From Engelhardtia mirabilis (lineage in GTDB: Bacteria > Planctomycetota > UBA1135 > GCA-002686595): a stretch of DNA of 64,000 bases. The translations under genes were made by a program, and so were the position numbers. Below are positions 8,083 to 16,587 of the stretch, piece by piece (position 1 is the first letter of the stretch; every line of letters begins with the position of its first letter). The DNA lies in assembly GCF_007748095.1 (NCBI RefSeq), contig NZ_CP036287.1:310001-374000 (forward strand), in the 5' to 3' direction. The notes beneath the pieces were generated by a model. The model made no database searches. It saw only the letters and a program-made list of their open reading frames with translations, and had not been told where the DNA came from.

Positions 8083-9825
8083 ATGAAGGGAACGCTACTC
8101 ACCCTGGCCTTGGTCGCCCTGGGCGCACTCCTCTACTCGGTCGCTCGAAGCGGCCGAGGGGCCGACGATCGACGCGCAGCGACGGGCGCGTCTCCAGCCG
8201 TCGAGGCGTCCGCAGAGGCGCAGGGGCCAAGGTCCTTGGCGACCGAGGTCGTTCGCGAGCGCGCTGGAGGAGACGTCTCCACGCTCGATCTGCCCCCTGC
8301 GGCGCAAGCGGCCTCGCCCTCGTCGGTGGTCGTCATTCGCGTCGTGGGCCCCGACGGATCGCCGTCCGTGGCGGAGGTCGGTGTCGTGGGTCTCTCGGCC
8401 ACAGGTTTCATGACCGAGGTCGAGTTGGGCCGGACCGACGCCGACGGCATCGCTCTCACCACCCGCGAGGCGCTGACTGGCGGCGTCGAAGTCTTCGCGG
8501 GGACGGACTCACTCGTCGGTTGGACACGCATCCTCGCGGGTGAGGAGATCGCGGACGAGACCTTGGTGCAGCTTCGTGCGGCGTCCGAGCTCTCGGGCAG
8601 GGTCGTCGACCTGCGGGGCTCGCCGGTCGGCGGGGCCGAAGTCGTCGGCTACCAGTCGAACGCGCCGGCGCCCACGACGGCGGCGATCCTCGCCCAGGAG
8701 GCCGACGGCTGGGGCAACCCGCGTCGGACCACGACCGACCCCGACGGGCGCTTCCGCTTCGGCGCGGTCGACGGGCACTCGCGGTGGTGGGTTCACGGGG
8801 TGATCCGGGGTTCCCTCAGCGGCCCGTTGGCGGAGCCGGCACGACCGGGAGTCCCCGTCGAGCTCGTCCTCCGACCCCTTGCGGCGGCGATGGTGTCGGC
8901 GACGACGGACGAGGGTGCTGCACTCGCGCTCCGCGGCGGGCTGCAGGTGAAGGGTGGATGCCAAGTCGCCATCCGCCGCGGCGCGCGGGGAATGGTCGCG
9001 TCGAACCACCCGCTCCTGCCCCTGGCGGGGATCGATCCGCTCGAGGTCGATCCGACCGGGACCGGCGGCTGGCCGATCGTGTTGGAGTTCGAGGAACTCC
9101 GCGCCGACTTCGCCGCCGAGGTCGCCCTGGAGCTCGAGCTGCCGGGAACGGAGCGCGTCGAGTCCTCCCTGCGCCTCGCGCCGTTCGCCCAGGTGGGTTG
9201 GGAGCTGCTCGACGTGGTCCTGCCGACGAAGGGCGCAACACAAGAGCAGGGTTCGGTTCGTGTGCAGCTCGCTGGCGCGCGGTCGATCGTGGCTGGGCGG
9301 GCCGCCTGCTCCGACGACTGGGCGTTCACGCTCGAGGGGCTGGGCGGCGCGTCCGATCTGCTCTACGAGCTGACGGCGCTGGACGACGACCAGCTCGTCC
9401 AGCGGGTCCCCGCCGGCCGCTACCGGGCCGCCTTGCTCTCGGCGCGCGGCATCGAGATCCCGCCGACGGGCCCGCGCGAGATTCGAGTCAGGCCGGGCCC
9501 GGCCGCGCTGGTCCGCTTTGACCCGGGAGTCCTCGGCACCCTCGAGATCGAGCTCGGACCCGACTTCGTCCTCGCGGGCACCCCCGTGCTCGAGCTCGAG
9601 ACGGCCCAGGGACTGACCCACTGCTCCTGGTCCGGCGCCAGCACCTGCGTCGACGGACTGCCGCTCGGCCCGTGCACGGTCCGTTGGTTCGGGTCGCCAC
9701 CCGACGCGCGCCTTCTCGTGCTCGACGGCGAGCTCCCCATCGCCGAGGGAACGGGCTCCGTCTCCTTCGACATCTCGGCCGACCGACCGGTCACGTCCGT
9801 GCGGCTGACCGGGCCCGCGAAGTGA
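8083..9825 (+). CDS. Membrane-anchored protein with carboxypeptidase-regulatory-like (Ig-like) repeats
   Basis: A 580-aa protein with one N-terminal membrane segment (residues 2-21, TLLTLALVALGALLYSV) followed by a low-complexity Ala/Thr linker. Beta-sandwich repeats follow, typical of carboxypeptidase regulatory-like domains: VVVIRVVGPDGSPSVAEV, then LSGRVVDLRGSPVGGAEVVG with a DPDGRFRFGAV turn. The C-terminal half is beta-rich but unrecognised. No catalytic residues are visible, so a structural or ligand-binding role at the cell surface is likely. The ATG follows a purine-rich GAGAGAGCACGG. Its downstream neighbour converges. Confidence 0.7.
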   Translation: MKGTLLTLALVALGALLYSVARSGRGADDRRAATGASPAVEASAEAQGPRSLATEVVRERAGGDVSTLDLPPAAQAASPSSVVVIRVVGPDGSPSVAEVGVVGLSATGFMTEVELGRTDADGIALTTREALTGGVEVFAGTDSLVGWTRILAGEEIADETLVQLRAASELSGRVVDLRGSPVGGAEVVGYQSNAPAPTTAAILAQEADGWGNPRRTTTDPDGRFRFGAVDGHSRWWVHGVIRGSLSGPLAEPARPGVPVELVLRPLAAAMVSATTDEGAALALRGGLQVKGGCQVAIRRGARGMVASNHPLLPLAGIDPLEVDPTGTGGWPIVLEFEELRADFAAEVALELELPGTERVESSLRLAPFAQVGWELLDVVLPTKGATQEQGSVRVQLAGARSIVAGRAACSDDWAFTLEGLGGASDLLYELTALDDDQLVQRVPAGRYRAALLSARGIEIPPTGPREIRVRPGPAALVRFDPGVLGTLEIELGPDFVLAGTPVLELETAQGLTHCSWSGASTCVDGLPLGPCTVRWFGSPPDARLLVLDGELPIAEGTGSVSFDISADRPVTSVRLTGPAK

Positions 9826-9870
9826 CGAACACGAGAGCCGACGTCGTGCCGCAGCGGGCCGCGCGTCCGC

Positions 9871-11040
9871 TCACTTCAACAGGATCTGCGCGGAGTTCGT
9901 GACGAACGAGCCGCCGCCCGCGAGGGCCACCAGGGCCTGCACGTCGACCTCGATGCCGACGACGGAGGGTCCGGTTGGCGGCGTCACGATCGCGGTGGCG
10001 GGGACGTTCTGCCCCTGCAGGACGAGCAGCTCCAGCAGGAGTAGCTGGCCGAGGTCCACACGCAGGTTCTCACCCAGGTAGCTCGTCGGGAGGCTGGTGC
10101 TGGACCCGGCCGCGACCGCGACGACGGCGACGTCGCCCGGTGCACCGAACACGGTCAGCTCGCGGTCCAGATACGGATTGAGCGGGCTGGCGGGGATGGT
10201 GGGGCCGACCTGCAGGTAGGGCTCGGCGGTCGTCAACGGGGGGGTCGGCGCGTCCGAGAAGTCGACTCCGCTCCACGTGAGGTCGAGGGTTCCGCCGAGG
10301 ACCTGCACCGACGGCACCTGAGTCAGCGCCGGGGCGAGCGGCGAGGAGGGATCGTAACCTCCGGCGATCTCGTGGTTCGACGAGCCACGAACCGTCAAGC
10401 TCGCCGCCCCGTCGAGGACGCGGATCGCAGGGCCCGGAGTACCGGATCCGAAGAAGAGGTCGCCGGCGTTCCCCCCGATGATCCGGGTACCCACGGCACT
10501 GACCTCCGACTCGCCCGACAGGGCCAGGCCGGCCGTGCCGTTCTTGGTTTCGGGCGCGATGCCACCGGCGATCCCGCTGCTCACCAAGCTGACCTTGGAG
10601 TCGGTCACGGTGAGCGCGGCCAACGACGATGAGAAAGCCCCGAAGCCGGCGCGTGTGAGCACGACGTCCGCGCAGCCCTCGATCTCGACGTTGTAGCAGC
10701 TCGTCGCGTCCAGCCGTACGCGCCCGGGTAGGTTGCGCAGCACGAGGTGTTCGACCTGGAGGTCGAGCAGGGTGATGGTCGTCGGCCCGCCCCCGCTGCC
10801 ATCGACGACCAGACCCGGATGGACGATCTTCACGCTCTCGAAGAAACCGACCACGTAGCCGAACAGCTTCAGGTCCTTGGTGATCGTCGTACCCGTGTAG
10901 TCGCCGGGCATGAGTTGCAGGATGTCCCCGTCGCTCGCCGCTGCGACGGCGGCCGGGAGGTCGGCGAAGTCCGCGGGACCGTCGTCGTCGATGGTCCAGA
11001 TCTGAGGAGCGAGGGCGAGGGATGCGAGGGCGAGCAGCAT
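9871..11040 (-). CDS. Secreted right-handed beta-helix protein, paralogue 1
   Basis: A 389-aa exported protein. The start at 11040 gives a short signal peptide (MLLALASLALAPQ). It is followed by WTIDDDGPADFADLPAAVAA, the usual beginning of planctomycete parallel beta-helix proteins (dDsGPadF.sI..AvaaA.dGD.l.v.pG.Y). The middle has stacked short beta rungs (LVVDGSGGGPTTITLLDL, VEIEGCADVVLTRAG). The last 100 or so residues form a separate beta-sandwich (GAPGDVAVVAVAAG ... GIEVDVQALVALAGG). No polysaccharide-lyase active-site residues are evident; adhesion or an unknown surface role is possible. It is a tandem paralogue of the next gene. Confidence 0.75.
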   Translation of the reverse strand: MLLALASLALAPQIWTIDDDGPADFADLPAAVAAASDGDILQLMPGDYTGTTITKDLKLFGYVVGFFESVKIVHPGLVVDGSGGGPTTITLLDLQVEHLVLRNLPGRVRLDATSCYNVEIEGCADVVLTRAGFGAFSSSLAALTVTDSKVSLVSSGIAGGIAPETKNGTAGLALSGESEVSAVGTRIIGGNAGDLFFGSGTPGPAIRVLDGAASLTVRGSSNHEIAGGYDPSSPLAPALTQVPSVQVLGGTLDLTWSGVDFSDAPTPPLTTAEPYLQVGPTIPASPLNPYLDRELTVFGAPGDVAVVAVAAGSSTSLPTSYLGENLRVDLGQLLLLELLVLQGQNVPATAIVTPPTGPSVVGIEVDVQALVALAGGGSFVTNSAQILLK

Positions 11041-11149
11041 GTGAAATGGGGGTGGTCGTAGGTCGGGCTGGACCCGTGGTTGGCAGATCTGGTGTCGCAC
11101 ACTCTCCTGCCGATTCGCTCCGCGATGTCGGCGACACCGGCGAATCGAT

Positions 11150-12316
11150 CTACTTCAACACGATCTGCGAGGCGTTCGTGACGAAGGATGTGCCGCCCGA
11201 GAGCGCGACCAGTGCTTGGACATCGAGCTCGATCCCGGAGAGGCTGGGGCCGGTGGGCTGGGCCACGGTCACGAAGGCCGGGACGTCCTGCCCCTGCAGG
11301 GCGAGGAGCTCGAGCACGACGAGCTGGTCGAGGTTCACCCGCAGGCTCTCACCCGAGAAGCCCGTCGGGAGACTCGTGCTGGAGCCCACTGCGATAGCGA
11401 CGGCGGCGACGTCGCCGGGCGCGCCGAAGACCCTCAGGTCGCGAGTCGGATCAGGACCGAACAGCGGCGCCCCGACTGGGCCGACCTCCAGGTAGGGCTC
11501 TGCCGGACTCACCGCGGGCACCGGCGCGTCCGGGAAGTCCACCGCGCTCCACGAGAGGTCCAGGGTTCCACCGAGGATCTCCACCGATGGGGCTTGGGTG
11601 AGGACCGAGTCGAGCGACGAGAACGGATCGTGGCCCCCGTCGATGGGGTGATAGGAGGACCCGTGAACCGTCACGCTCGCCGCACCGTCGACGACCTGAA
11701 TCGCCGGGCCGGGAATCAGGCTGGAGAAGACGGCATCGCCGACGTTGCCCCCGGTGAGCACACAGCCCGCGAGCCGCACGTCGGAATCGCCCCAGAGGGC
11801 CAGACCGGCCTTGCCGTCCAGGGTCGAGGCCTCCGTTCCACCTGTGATGTTGCAGGTCGTCAAGCGGACCGCGGAGTCGGTCACTTCGATCGATGCCGAG
11901 GGCAGGGCTCCGTCGCTGACGTAGGACCGCGTGACGACGACGTCCGTGCAGCTCTCGACCTGAAGTCCGGCGACGGTGGCCGTGTCCACCCGAGTTCGGG
12001 CAGTCAGGTTACGCAGCACCAAGTCGTCGACCCGCAGATCGGTCAGGGTGAAGGTCGTCGCACCGCCACCGCTGCCGTCGACGATCAGTCCCGGTGCACC
12101 GATCTTCGGAATCTCGAAGGAGGAGGGCGGGTAGCCGAGGAGCTTCAGGTTCTTGGTGATCGTCGTGCCCGTGTAGCTCCCGGGCATGAGCTGCAGGATG
12201 TCTCCGTCGCTCGCGGCGGCGACGGCTGCCGGCAGATCGGCGAAGTCCGCCGGGCCATCGTCGTCGATGGTCCAGCTCTGCTGAGCGAGGGCGAGGGTCA
12301 CAAGGGTGAGCAGCAT
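11150..12316 (-). CDS. Secreted right-handed beta-helix protein, paralogue 2
   Basis: A 388-aa protein with the same layout as the gene just downstream: signal peptide MLLTLVTLALAQQ, then WTIDDDGPADFADLPAAVAA, GDILQLMPGSYTGTTITK, beta-helix rungs and the same C-terminal beta-sandwich ending SFVTNASQIVLK. The first 60 and last 100 residues are nearly the same as in its paralogue, while the central rungs have diverged. The two genes lie head to tail, 109 bases apart, and probably arose by tandem duplication. The start at 12316 is fixed by the paralogue. Confidence 0.75.
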   Translation of the reverse strand: MLLTLVTLALAQQSWTIDDDGPADFADLPAAVAAASDGDILQLMPGSYTGTTITKNLKLLGYPPSSFEIPKIGAPGLIVDGSGGGATTFTLTDLRVDDLVLRNLTARTRVDTATVAGLQVESCTDVVVTRSYVSDGALPSASIEVTDSAVRLTTCNITGGTEASTLDGKAGLALWGDSDVRLAGCVLTGGNVGDAVFSSLIPGPAIQVVDGAASVTVHGSSYHPIDGGHDPFSSLDSVLTQAPSVEILGGTLDLSWSAVDFPDAPVPAVSPAEPYLEVGPVGAPLFGPDPTRDLRVFGAPGDVAAVAIAVGSSTSLPTGFSGESLRVNLDQLVVLELLALQGQDVPAFVTVAQPTGPSLSGIELDVQALVALSGGTSFVTNASQIVLK

Positions 12317-12992
12317 GTCAGACCGTCCAATCGTGGGCCGCGCGGCGGAGTCGGCGGTTGGCATCCCCGGGGTCGGAGAGCTAGGGGCAAGCCTACGGCG
12401 GACCGACGAGCTGTGGCGCTCGGGCGGCGGGAGAGACTCGCGTACCGGGGCGCTGGGCCCGCGGCACTGGTGCCATGCCACCGACCACGCCCCCGGGGCA
12501 GGATCTCGAGCCCGCAAGACGCCGGCCAGTCGGCCGCAGGTCCGCTCGTCGACGGCGCGCCCCGCGCCGGCCGTAGCGTGCTCGCCATGGCGACCGCGGC
12601 GGGGCGTGTCCGCGCGGTCGGCCGGACCTCGTCGCTGACGGTCGAGGCATGCGGAACGAGGTCCCAGCGACGGTTCGCGCCCTGATCGAGGTCGACAGGG
12701 ACTTCGACCTCTCGTTCGTGCCCGGCGCCGGTCACGACGTGGAGGTACTGTCGACCGTCGAGCGGCGTTGCCGGGACTTCCTGGTGCGGTCGCTCATGGG
12801 TGTCGAGCCGCGTCATGGAGTCCGTCGTGGCCTGTCGAGTCGTCACTCGACCGGTAGGGAGCTCGCAAGTTCTCGATTGCTCCACCAGGAAACACGGACT
12901 GCGCGGCACATTCTCTTCGGCGCTTCCGTCGCCGCCCTGCGCACACATCGGATCGGCGTCCTCCTCCAGCCAGGTCTCAGACCAACCCTCCC
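12317..12992. other. Intergenic region with a peptidase gene remnant
   Basis: This 676-base gap separates divergent beta-helix genes. Apart from the S9 peptidase fragment at 12649-12819 I see no protein-like frame. Bases 12830-12992 are lower in GC and probably carry the promoter of the plus-strand gene. Confidence 0.45.
12649..12819 (+). pseudogene. Fragment of an S9 prolyl-oligopeptidase/DPP-IV family peptidase C-terminus
   Basis: The frame encodes about 57 residues that read like the extreme C-terminus of a DPP-IV-type S9 peptidase: VRALIEVDRDFDLSFVPGAG, then H, then a tail RRCRDFLVRSLMGVEP. In intact proteins this region carries the catalytic His (the GxGH here) and the conserved DFFVRHLLGVEPP ending. 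The preceding 600 or so residues, including the Ser nucleophile, are absent. The frame continues past the homologous part into meaningless sequence. This is a decayed remnant; the identification is from memory of the family pattern. Confidence 0.5.
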
Positions 12993-14264
12993 ATGGTTCT
13001 CCTCACCTCGTTCCTGATTGCCACTGCCCCCCTCGTCCAGGCCAAGGTCTGGGTCGTCGATCCCGGCGGCGGAGGCGACTTCGTCCAGATCCCCCAGGCC
13101 ATCGCCGCCGCTGCTGACGGCGACACGATCCTCGTGCGCGGCAGCGAGGGCATGGACTTCGTCGTCGACGGCAAGGGCCTTGCGATCGTGGCCGACACCG
13201 GCCTGACTGTTCCCACGGGCGCGATCACGGTTCGCAACCTCGCCGCCGGCCAGCGCGCCGTGCTTCGGGGCCTGTCCGCATCCGCTGGCGCCGGAGCCTT
13301 CGTGCCCAGCGAGGGGCTGACCATCGAGAACTGCACCGGCAGCGTCTGGGTCGAAGACTGCGACTTCAGCGGCGACACGCCGGTCTCGCCGTTCCTCACG
13401 GCTGTCGCGGACGGCGGCTCCGTGTCCGGGTCCGACCAGGTGTCGCTCGTCGACTGCACCTTCGTCGGCAACGTCGGCGCGATCCCGACCGTGAGCACCG
13501 GCGGCGCAGGCCTGGTGGTCGAGAACTCCTCCGTGCAGGTCTACGGCGGCAGCGTGCAGGCCGGCGGCGGCTGGAACCAGTCCGCCTTCTCCGCCGACAA
13601 CATCAGCGGTGGTCAGGGCGGCCAGGGTCTGGTCGCTGTCGGCAGCTTCGTGCTCTTGGATGGCGCTGTGGTGCTCGGAGGCAACGGCGGAATCGGCGCG
13701 GATGCCGGGTTCTTCCTGACCAACTGCACTGCCGGCGGCGATGGTGGGACGGCATTGGTCGCGAACGCCTCGACGGTCGTGCGCCGAGCGGTCACCCTCG
13801 CCGGTGGCGCCGGGGGCGCGGGTGGAGCGTCCGGCGCGACGAACTGCGCCGACGGGCAAGCGGGCGCGAGCGAGGACCTGACCCTCGTGCAGCGGACCGA
13901 CCTGGCCGGCATCTCGCACACGATCGAAGTGAGCCCCAACCCGGTGCGCGAAGGTCAGTCGGCGACGGTCACCTTCGACGGTCAGCCCGGCGATCTGGTG
14001 CTGCTCCTGATCTCGCCGGCGCCGGCCGGCCTCTACCTGCCGAGCCTCGGCGGCTCCCTGCTGGTGGGATCGCCCCTGTTCCAGCTCGCGGGCTTCGGCG
14101 CGACCCCCGCGAGCGGGCAACTGGTGGTGCCCTTCACCCTCTCGAGCTTCGGCCCGGGCATCGAGGTGATCGGCCTCTACGAGCAGCCCCTGGTGCTCAC
14201 CGTCGGCGGCCAGCTCGTGCTCGGCTCGGGTGAGTACGTGACTCACCTCGACGCCGCCTTCTGA
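12993..14264 (+). CDS. Secreted beta-helix protein with shared C-terminal beta-sandwich
   Basis: A 423-aa exported protein related to the two minus-strand neighbours. The signal peptide is MVLLTSFLIATAPLVQA. It is followed by VWVVDPGGGGDFVQIPQAIA and AADGDTILVRGSEG, the same opening pattern as the DDDGPADF proteins. Glycine-rich rungs follow (GGQGGQGLVAVGSFVLL, GGNGGIGADAG, GGAGGAGGASG). The C-terminal 110 residues (EVSPNPVREGQSATVTFDGQ ... LPSLGGSLLVGS ... VGGQLVLGSGEY) form the beta-sandwich seen in several other secreted proteins here. It is divergent from them and followed by a GC hairpin. No enzyme motif is seen. Confidence 0.72.
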   Translation: MVLLTSFLIATAPLVQAKVWVVDPGGGGDFVQIPQAIAAAADGDTILVRGSEGMDFVVDGKGLAIVADTGLTVPTGAITVRNLAAGQRAVLRGLSASAGAGAFVPSEGLTIENCTGSVWVEDCDFSGDTPVSPFLTAVADGGSVSGSDQVSLVDCTFVGNVGAIPTVSTGGAGLVVENSSVQVYGGSVQAGGGWNQSAFSADNISGGQGGQGLVAVGSFVLLDGAVVLGGNGGIGADAGFFLTNCTAGGDGGTALVANASTVVRRAVTLAGGAGGAGGASGATNCADGQAGASEDLTLVQRTDLAGISHTIEVSPNPVREGQSATVTFDGQPGDLVLLLISPAPAGLYLPSLGGSLLVGSPLFQLAGFGATPASGQLVVPFTLSSFGPGIEVIGLYEQPLVLTVGGQLVLGSGEYVTHLDAAF

Positions 14265-14278
14265 GCTGAAGGTCAAGG

Positions 14279-14310
14279 CCCCGATCGCCGGCTCCTGTCG
14301 GCGGTCGGGG
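14279..14310. terminator. GC hairpin downstream of the beta-helix gene
   Basis: A 12-bp stem, CCCCGATCGCCG (14279-14290) with CGGCGGTCGGGG (14299-14310), encloses an 8-nt loop and has one G-U pair. It begins 15 bases after the stop codon. There is no U-tract, as with other hairpins here. Confidence 0.5.
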
Positions 14311-14434
14311 TCGGACGGACCCACGGCGCGGCGGCGCGAGCCGCATGGCCGGATCGCTCGCGCGGGAGCCTCGGCAGGGCAGATCGGCGCGCTATCCTTG
14401 CGCGCCCCCGATCGCCGCAGCGCCCCCGCTCTCG

Positions 14435-15547
14435 ATGTCCGCCGTCCCGACCCCAGCCCGTTCGATCGCTCTCGCCCTCATCGCGCCGGCCCTGGCGACG
14501 GCTGCCCAGGGAGCGGGGCCGGACCAGGGCCAAGCGCCGCCGGTCACTGCGACGGTCGTGACCAGCGACGGCTCCGACTGGTTGCGCCTGGTCTCCGGCG
14601 AGTGGCTCAAGGGCGAGCTGATCGTCCTCGACCGCGGCACCGTGCAGTTCGACAGCGCGGAGCTCGACGACCTGGAGATCGACTGGGCGGACGTGGTCGA
14701 GCTGCGCACGGCGCGGGAGTTCACCCTGCTGCTGGAGGGGCGCGAGCAGCTCATCGGGCGGGTGCAGTTGCTCGATGGACGCCTGCTCGTCGAGCAGGGC
14801 GAGCGCCTGCGCGACCTGCCCCGCGAGGCCGTGGTCCGCATCGTCCCCGGCGAGCCGCGCGAGTCGAACTTCTGGTCGGGCAAGCTCACCCTGGGCTCCA
14901 CCGTGCGGCGCGGCAACACCGATCAGCTCGACTTGACCACCGGCCTCTCGCTCCTGCGCCGCACCGCGCGCAGCCGGCTGACGATCGACTGGGACAGCGC
15001 CTACTCCGAGCTCGACGGAGAGAGCAACTCCGACAACCAACGCCTGCGCTCGCGCTACGACTGGTTCCTGAACTCGCGACTGTTCCTGACGCCGCTGGGG
15101 TTCGAGCTGTACCGCGACGAGTTCCAGAACATCGAGCTGCGCGCCTCGCCCTACACGGGCCTGGGCTACGCGGTCGTCGATCGGTCGACCGTGGAGTGGG
15201 ACCTCTCCGCCGCCCTCGGCTATCGGGTCACCCGCTACGCCTCGGTCGAGACGGGCTCCAGCGCCCAGGACGAGAGCGCCACGGGCATCCTCGGCACGAC
15301 CCTGTCCTGGAGAGCCAGCTCCACGGTCGACGTGGACTTCGCCTACTCGGCCGAGATCGGCCTGGAGGACGTGCAGGACACGAACCAGTTGGCATCGGCC
15401 GAGCTCTCGGTCGACCTGTGGTGGGACTTCGACCTGGACCTGCGCCTGCAGTGGAACCGCGTGGGCCAGCCCGCGCCGGACTCGGACGGGCAGGTGCCCA
15501 AGAAGGACGACCTGCTGCTCGCCGTCGGCCTGTCCTGGAGCTTCTGA
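14435..15547 (+). CDS. DUF481 (YdiY-like) outer-membrane beta-barrel protein
   Basis: A 370-aa exported protein. Signal peptide residues 1-27 (RSIALALIAPALATAAQ). The N-terminal domain (about 45-140) reads like a small beta domain handling DGSDWLRLVSGEWLKGELI. From about 145 a DUF481 barrel follows: SGKLTLGSTVRRGNTDQLDL, alternating amphipathic strands (SRLTIDWDSAYSELDGE, RYDWFLNSRLFLTPLGFELY) and the terminal aromatic strand LLLAVGLSWSF typical of outer-membrane barrels. DUF481 proteins are salt-induced or of unknown function in other bacteria. ATG 14435 directly precedes the signal peptide. The next gene starts 97 bases downstream. Confidence 0.8.
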   Translation: MSAVPTPARSIALALIAPALATAAQGAGPDQGQAPPVTATVVTSDGSDWLRLVSGEWLKGELIVLDRGTVQFDSAELDDLEIDWADVVELRTAREFTLLLEGREQLIGRVQLLDGRLLVEQGERLRDLPREAVVRIVPGEPRESNFWSGKLTLGSTVRRGNTDQLDLTTGLSLLRRTARSRLTIDWDSAYSELDGESNSDNQRLRSRYDWFLNSRLFLTPLGFELYRDEFQNIELRASPYTGLGYAVVDRSTVEWDLSAALGYRVTRYASVETGSSAQDESATGILGTTLSWRASSTVDVDFAYSAEIGLEDVQDTNQLASAELSVDLWWDFDLDLRLQWNRVGQPAPDSDGQVPKKDDLLLAVGLSWSF

Positions 15548-15644
15548 CGCCCCGCGGCCGCTTGGCCGGGAAGAAGTTCGACGCATGGGTCGTCCCACCC
15601 CGCCGTTGAAGAGTGGTCCACCTGCCCCCGAGAACCCCCGAACC

Positions 15645-16184
15645 ATGAACTACGCAACTCGCCTCGCCCTCCTCGTGCCCGCCCTCTGCCTGCCCCTCGC
15701 CTGCCAGGGCCCTGCCGAGAGTTCCGGTGCCGGCGACGCGCCTCAGGGCGGCGGGTCCGCGGACTCGCGCGGTGATTGGACGGTGCACTGGGAGTACACC
15801 TTCGAGCACCTCGACTTCCCGAACTACGACGCCCGGCACCTGGCCAACTCCGTGCGGGTCTTCCTGGGGGACACCCAGGTTCGGATCGAGGTGCTCGACG
15901 AGCGGACCTGGAAGGTCGTGGGCACCCCTGACGAGGTCGAGCTGGCGCGCTTCCTGGCGGTGTCCTTCGACCAGCAGGTGATGAGTCGCCAGCACCGGGG
16001 CAGCGTCTACGACTTCCAGCAGGCGGACGCGCGCCAGGCCCTGGTCCGCGCACGCGGGATGCAGGGCTGGGGCGAGAACTGGATCGTCGGCGCCAAGGAC
16101 TCCGCGCGCGTCTACGCGATGATCCCGCGCGAGGAGACGGACGCCTTCGACGCGATCCTGAGCGAGCTCGACGCGCCGCGTTGA
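15645..16184 (+). CDS. Hypothetical lipoprotein
   Basis: A 179-aa lipoprotein precursor: signal peptide ending LPLACQG with lipobox cysteine near residue 20. The mature part is rich in Gly/Ser for 20 residues, then has a compact alpha/beta region (FEHLDFPNYDARHLANSVRV, DTQVRIEVLDERTWKVVGTP, VELARFLAVSFDQQ). The middle loosely resembles the small repeated domains of secretins (values compared and then kept or dropped by position), but I cannot assign a family. It lies 97 bases after the DUF481 gene on the same strand, so the two may form an envelope operon. Confidence 0.65.
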   Translation: MNYATRLALLVPALCLPLACQGPAESSGAGDAPQGGGSADSRGDWTVHWEYTFEHLDFPNYDARHLANSVRVFLGDTQVRIEVLDERTWKVVGTPDEVELARFLAVSFDQQVMSRQHRGSVYDFQQADARQALVRARGMQGWGENWIVGAKDSARVYAMIPREETDAFDAILSELDAPR

Positions 16185-16587
16185 CGGCTCCCGCTGACGG
16201 CTCCCGCTGACGGTTACCGTCAGTCGGAAGACCTTCCCCATCGAGAATCAAGTCAGGATCGACCTGTAGACTCGCCTCCAACCGCTTGAAGAGGGAGGGC
16301 GTCTCGCAATACGTCGCGACGATTCTGCTGCTCAACTCTTCGCTCTTGATCGGCAGCCGGATGTTCCCCGCGACTTCCGGGCGTCTGGATCTCTACCGCG
16401 AAGAGGACATCGAGCGCAGATACAGCGGTCTTGGTCGAGGCGATGCGCGGATGCCAGGCGAGTGGGTCGCGTGTGTCGAGAGGCGGGTCAAGTGCTCGGC
16501 CTCGTGTCAGCTTCCGGTGGATTGCACGTCCTTCGAAGAGGGTTGGGTCTACATGTCGCCGTCGTCATCGATTACTCCAGTCGCGCC
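16185..16587. other. Intergenic region with direct repeat, palindrome and a broken reading frame
   Basis: This 403-base gap starts with two copies of GACGGCTCCCGCT (from 16183), followed by an 8-bp-arm palindrome at 16207-16223. From about 16226 to 16560 the GC content is visibly lower. The minus strand there carries two overlapping open segments in different frames that read like protein, but I could not identify them; they may be a frameshifted relic. No intact gene is supported on the plus strand. Confidence 0.45.
16207..16223. repeat. Short palindrome adjoining a 13-bp direct repeat
   Basis: CTGACGGT T ACCGTCAG has perfect 8-bp arms around one base. It directly follows a tandem GACGGCTCCCGCT repeat that begins at the stop codon of the upstream lipoprotein gene. 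With a one-base centre it is more likely a protein-binding dyad than an RNA hairpin. Confidence 0.45.

Noticed and set aside
12649..13017. Complete 122-aa gene at this position
   Set aside because: Only the first 57 or so residues are protein-like (S9 remnant); the rest loses coding character and overlaps the next gene's start.
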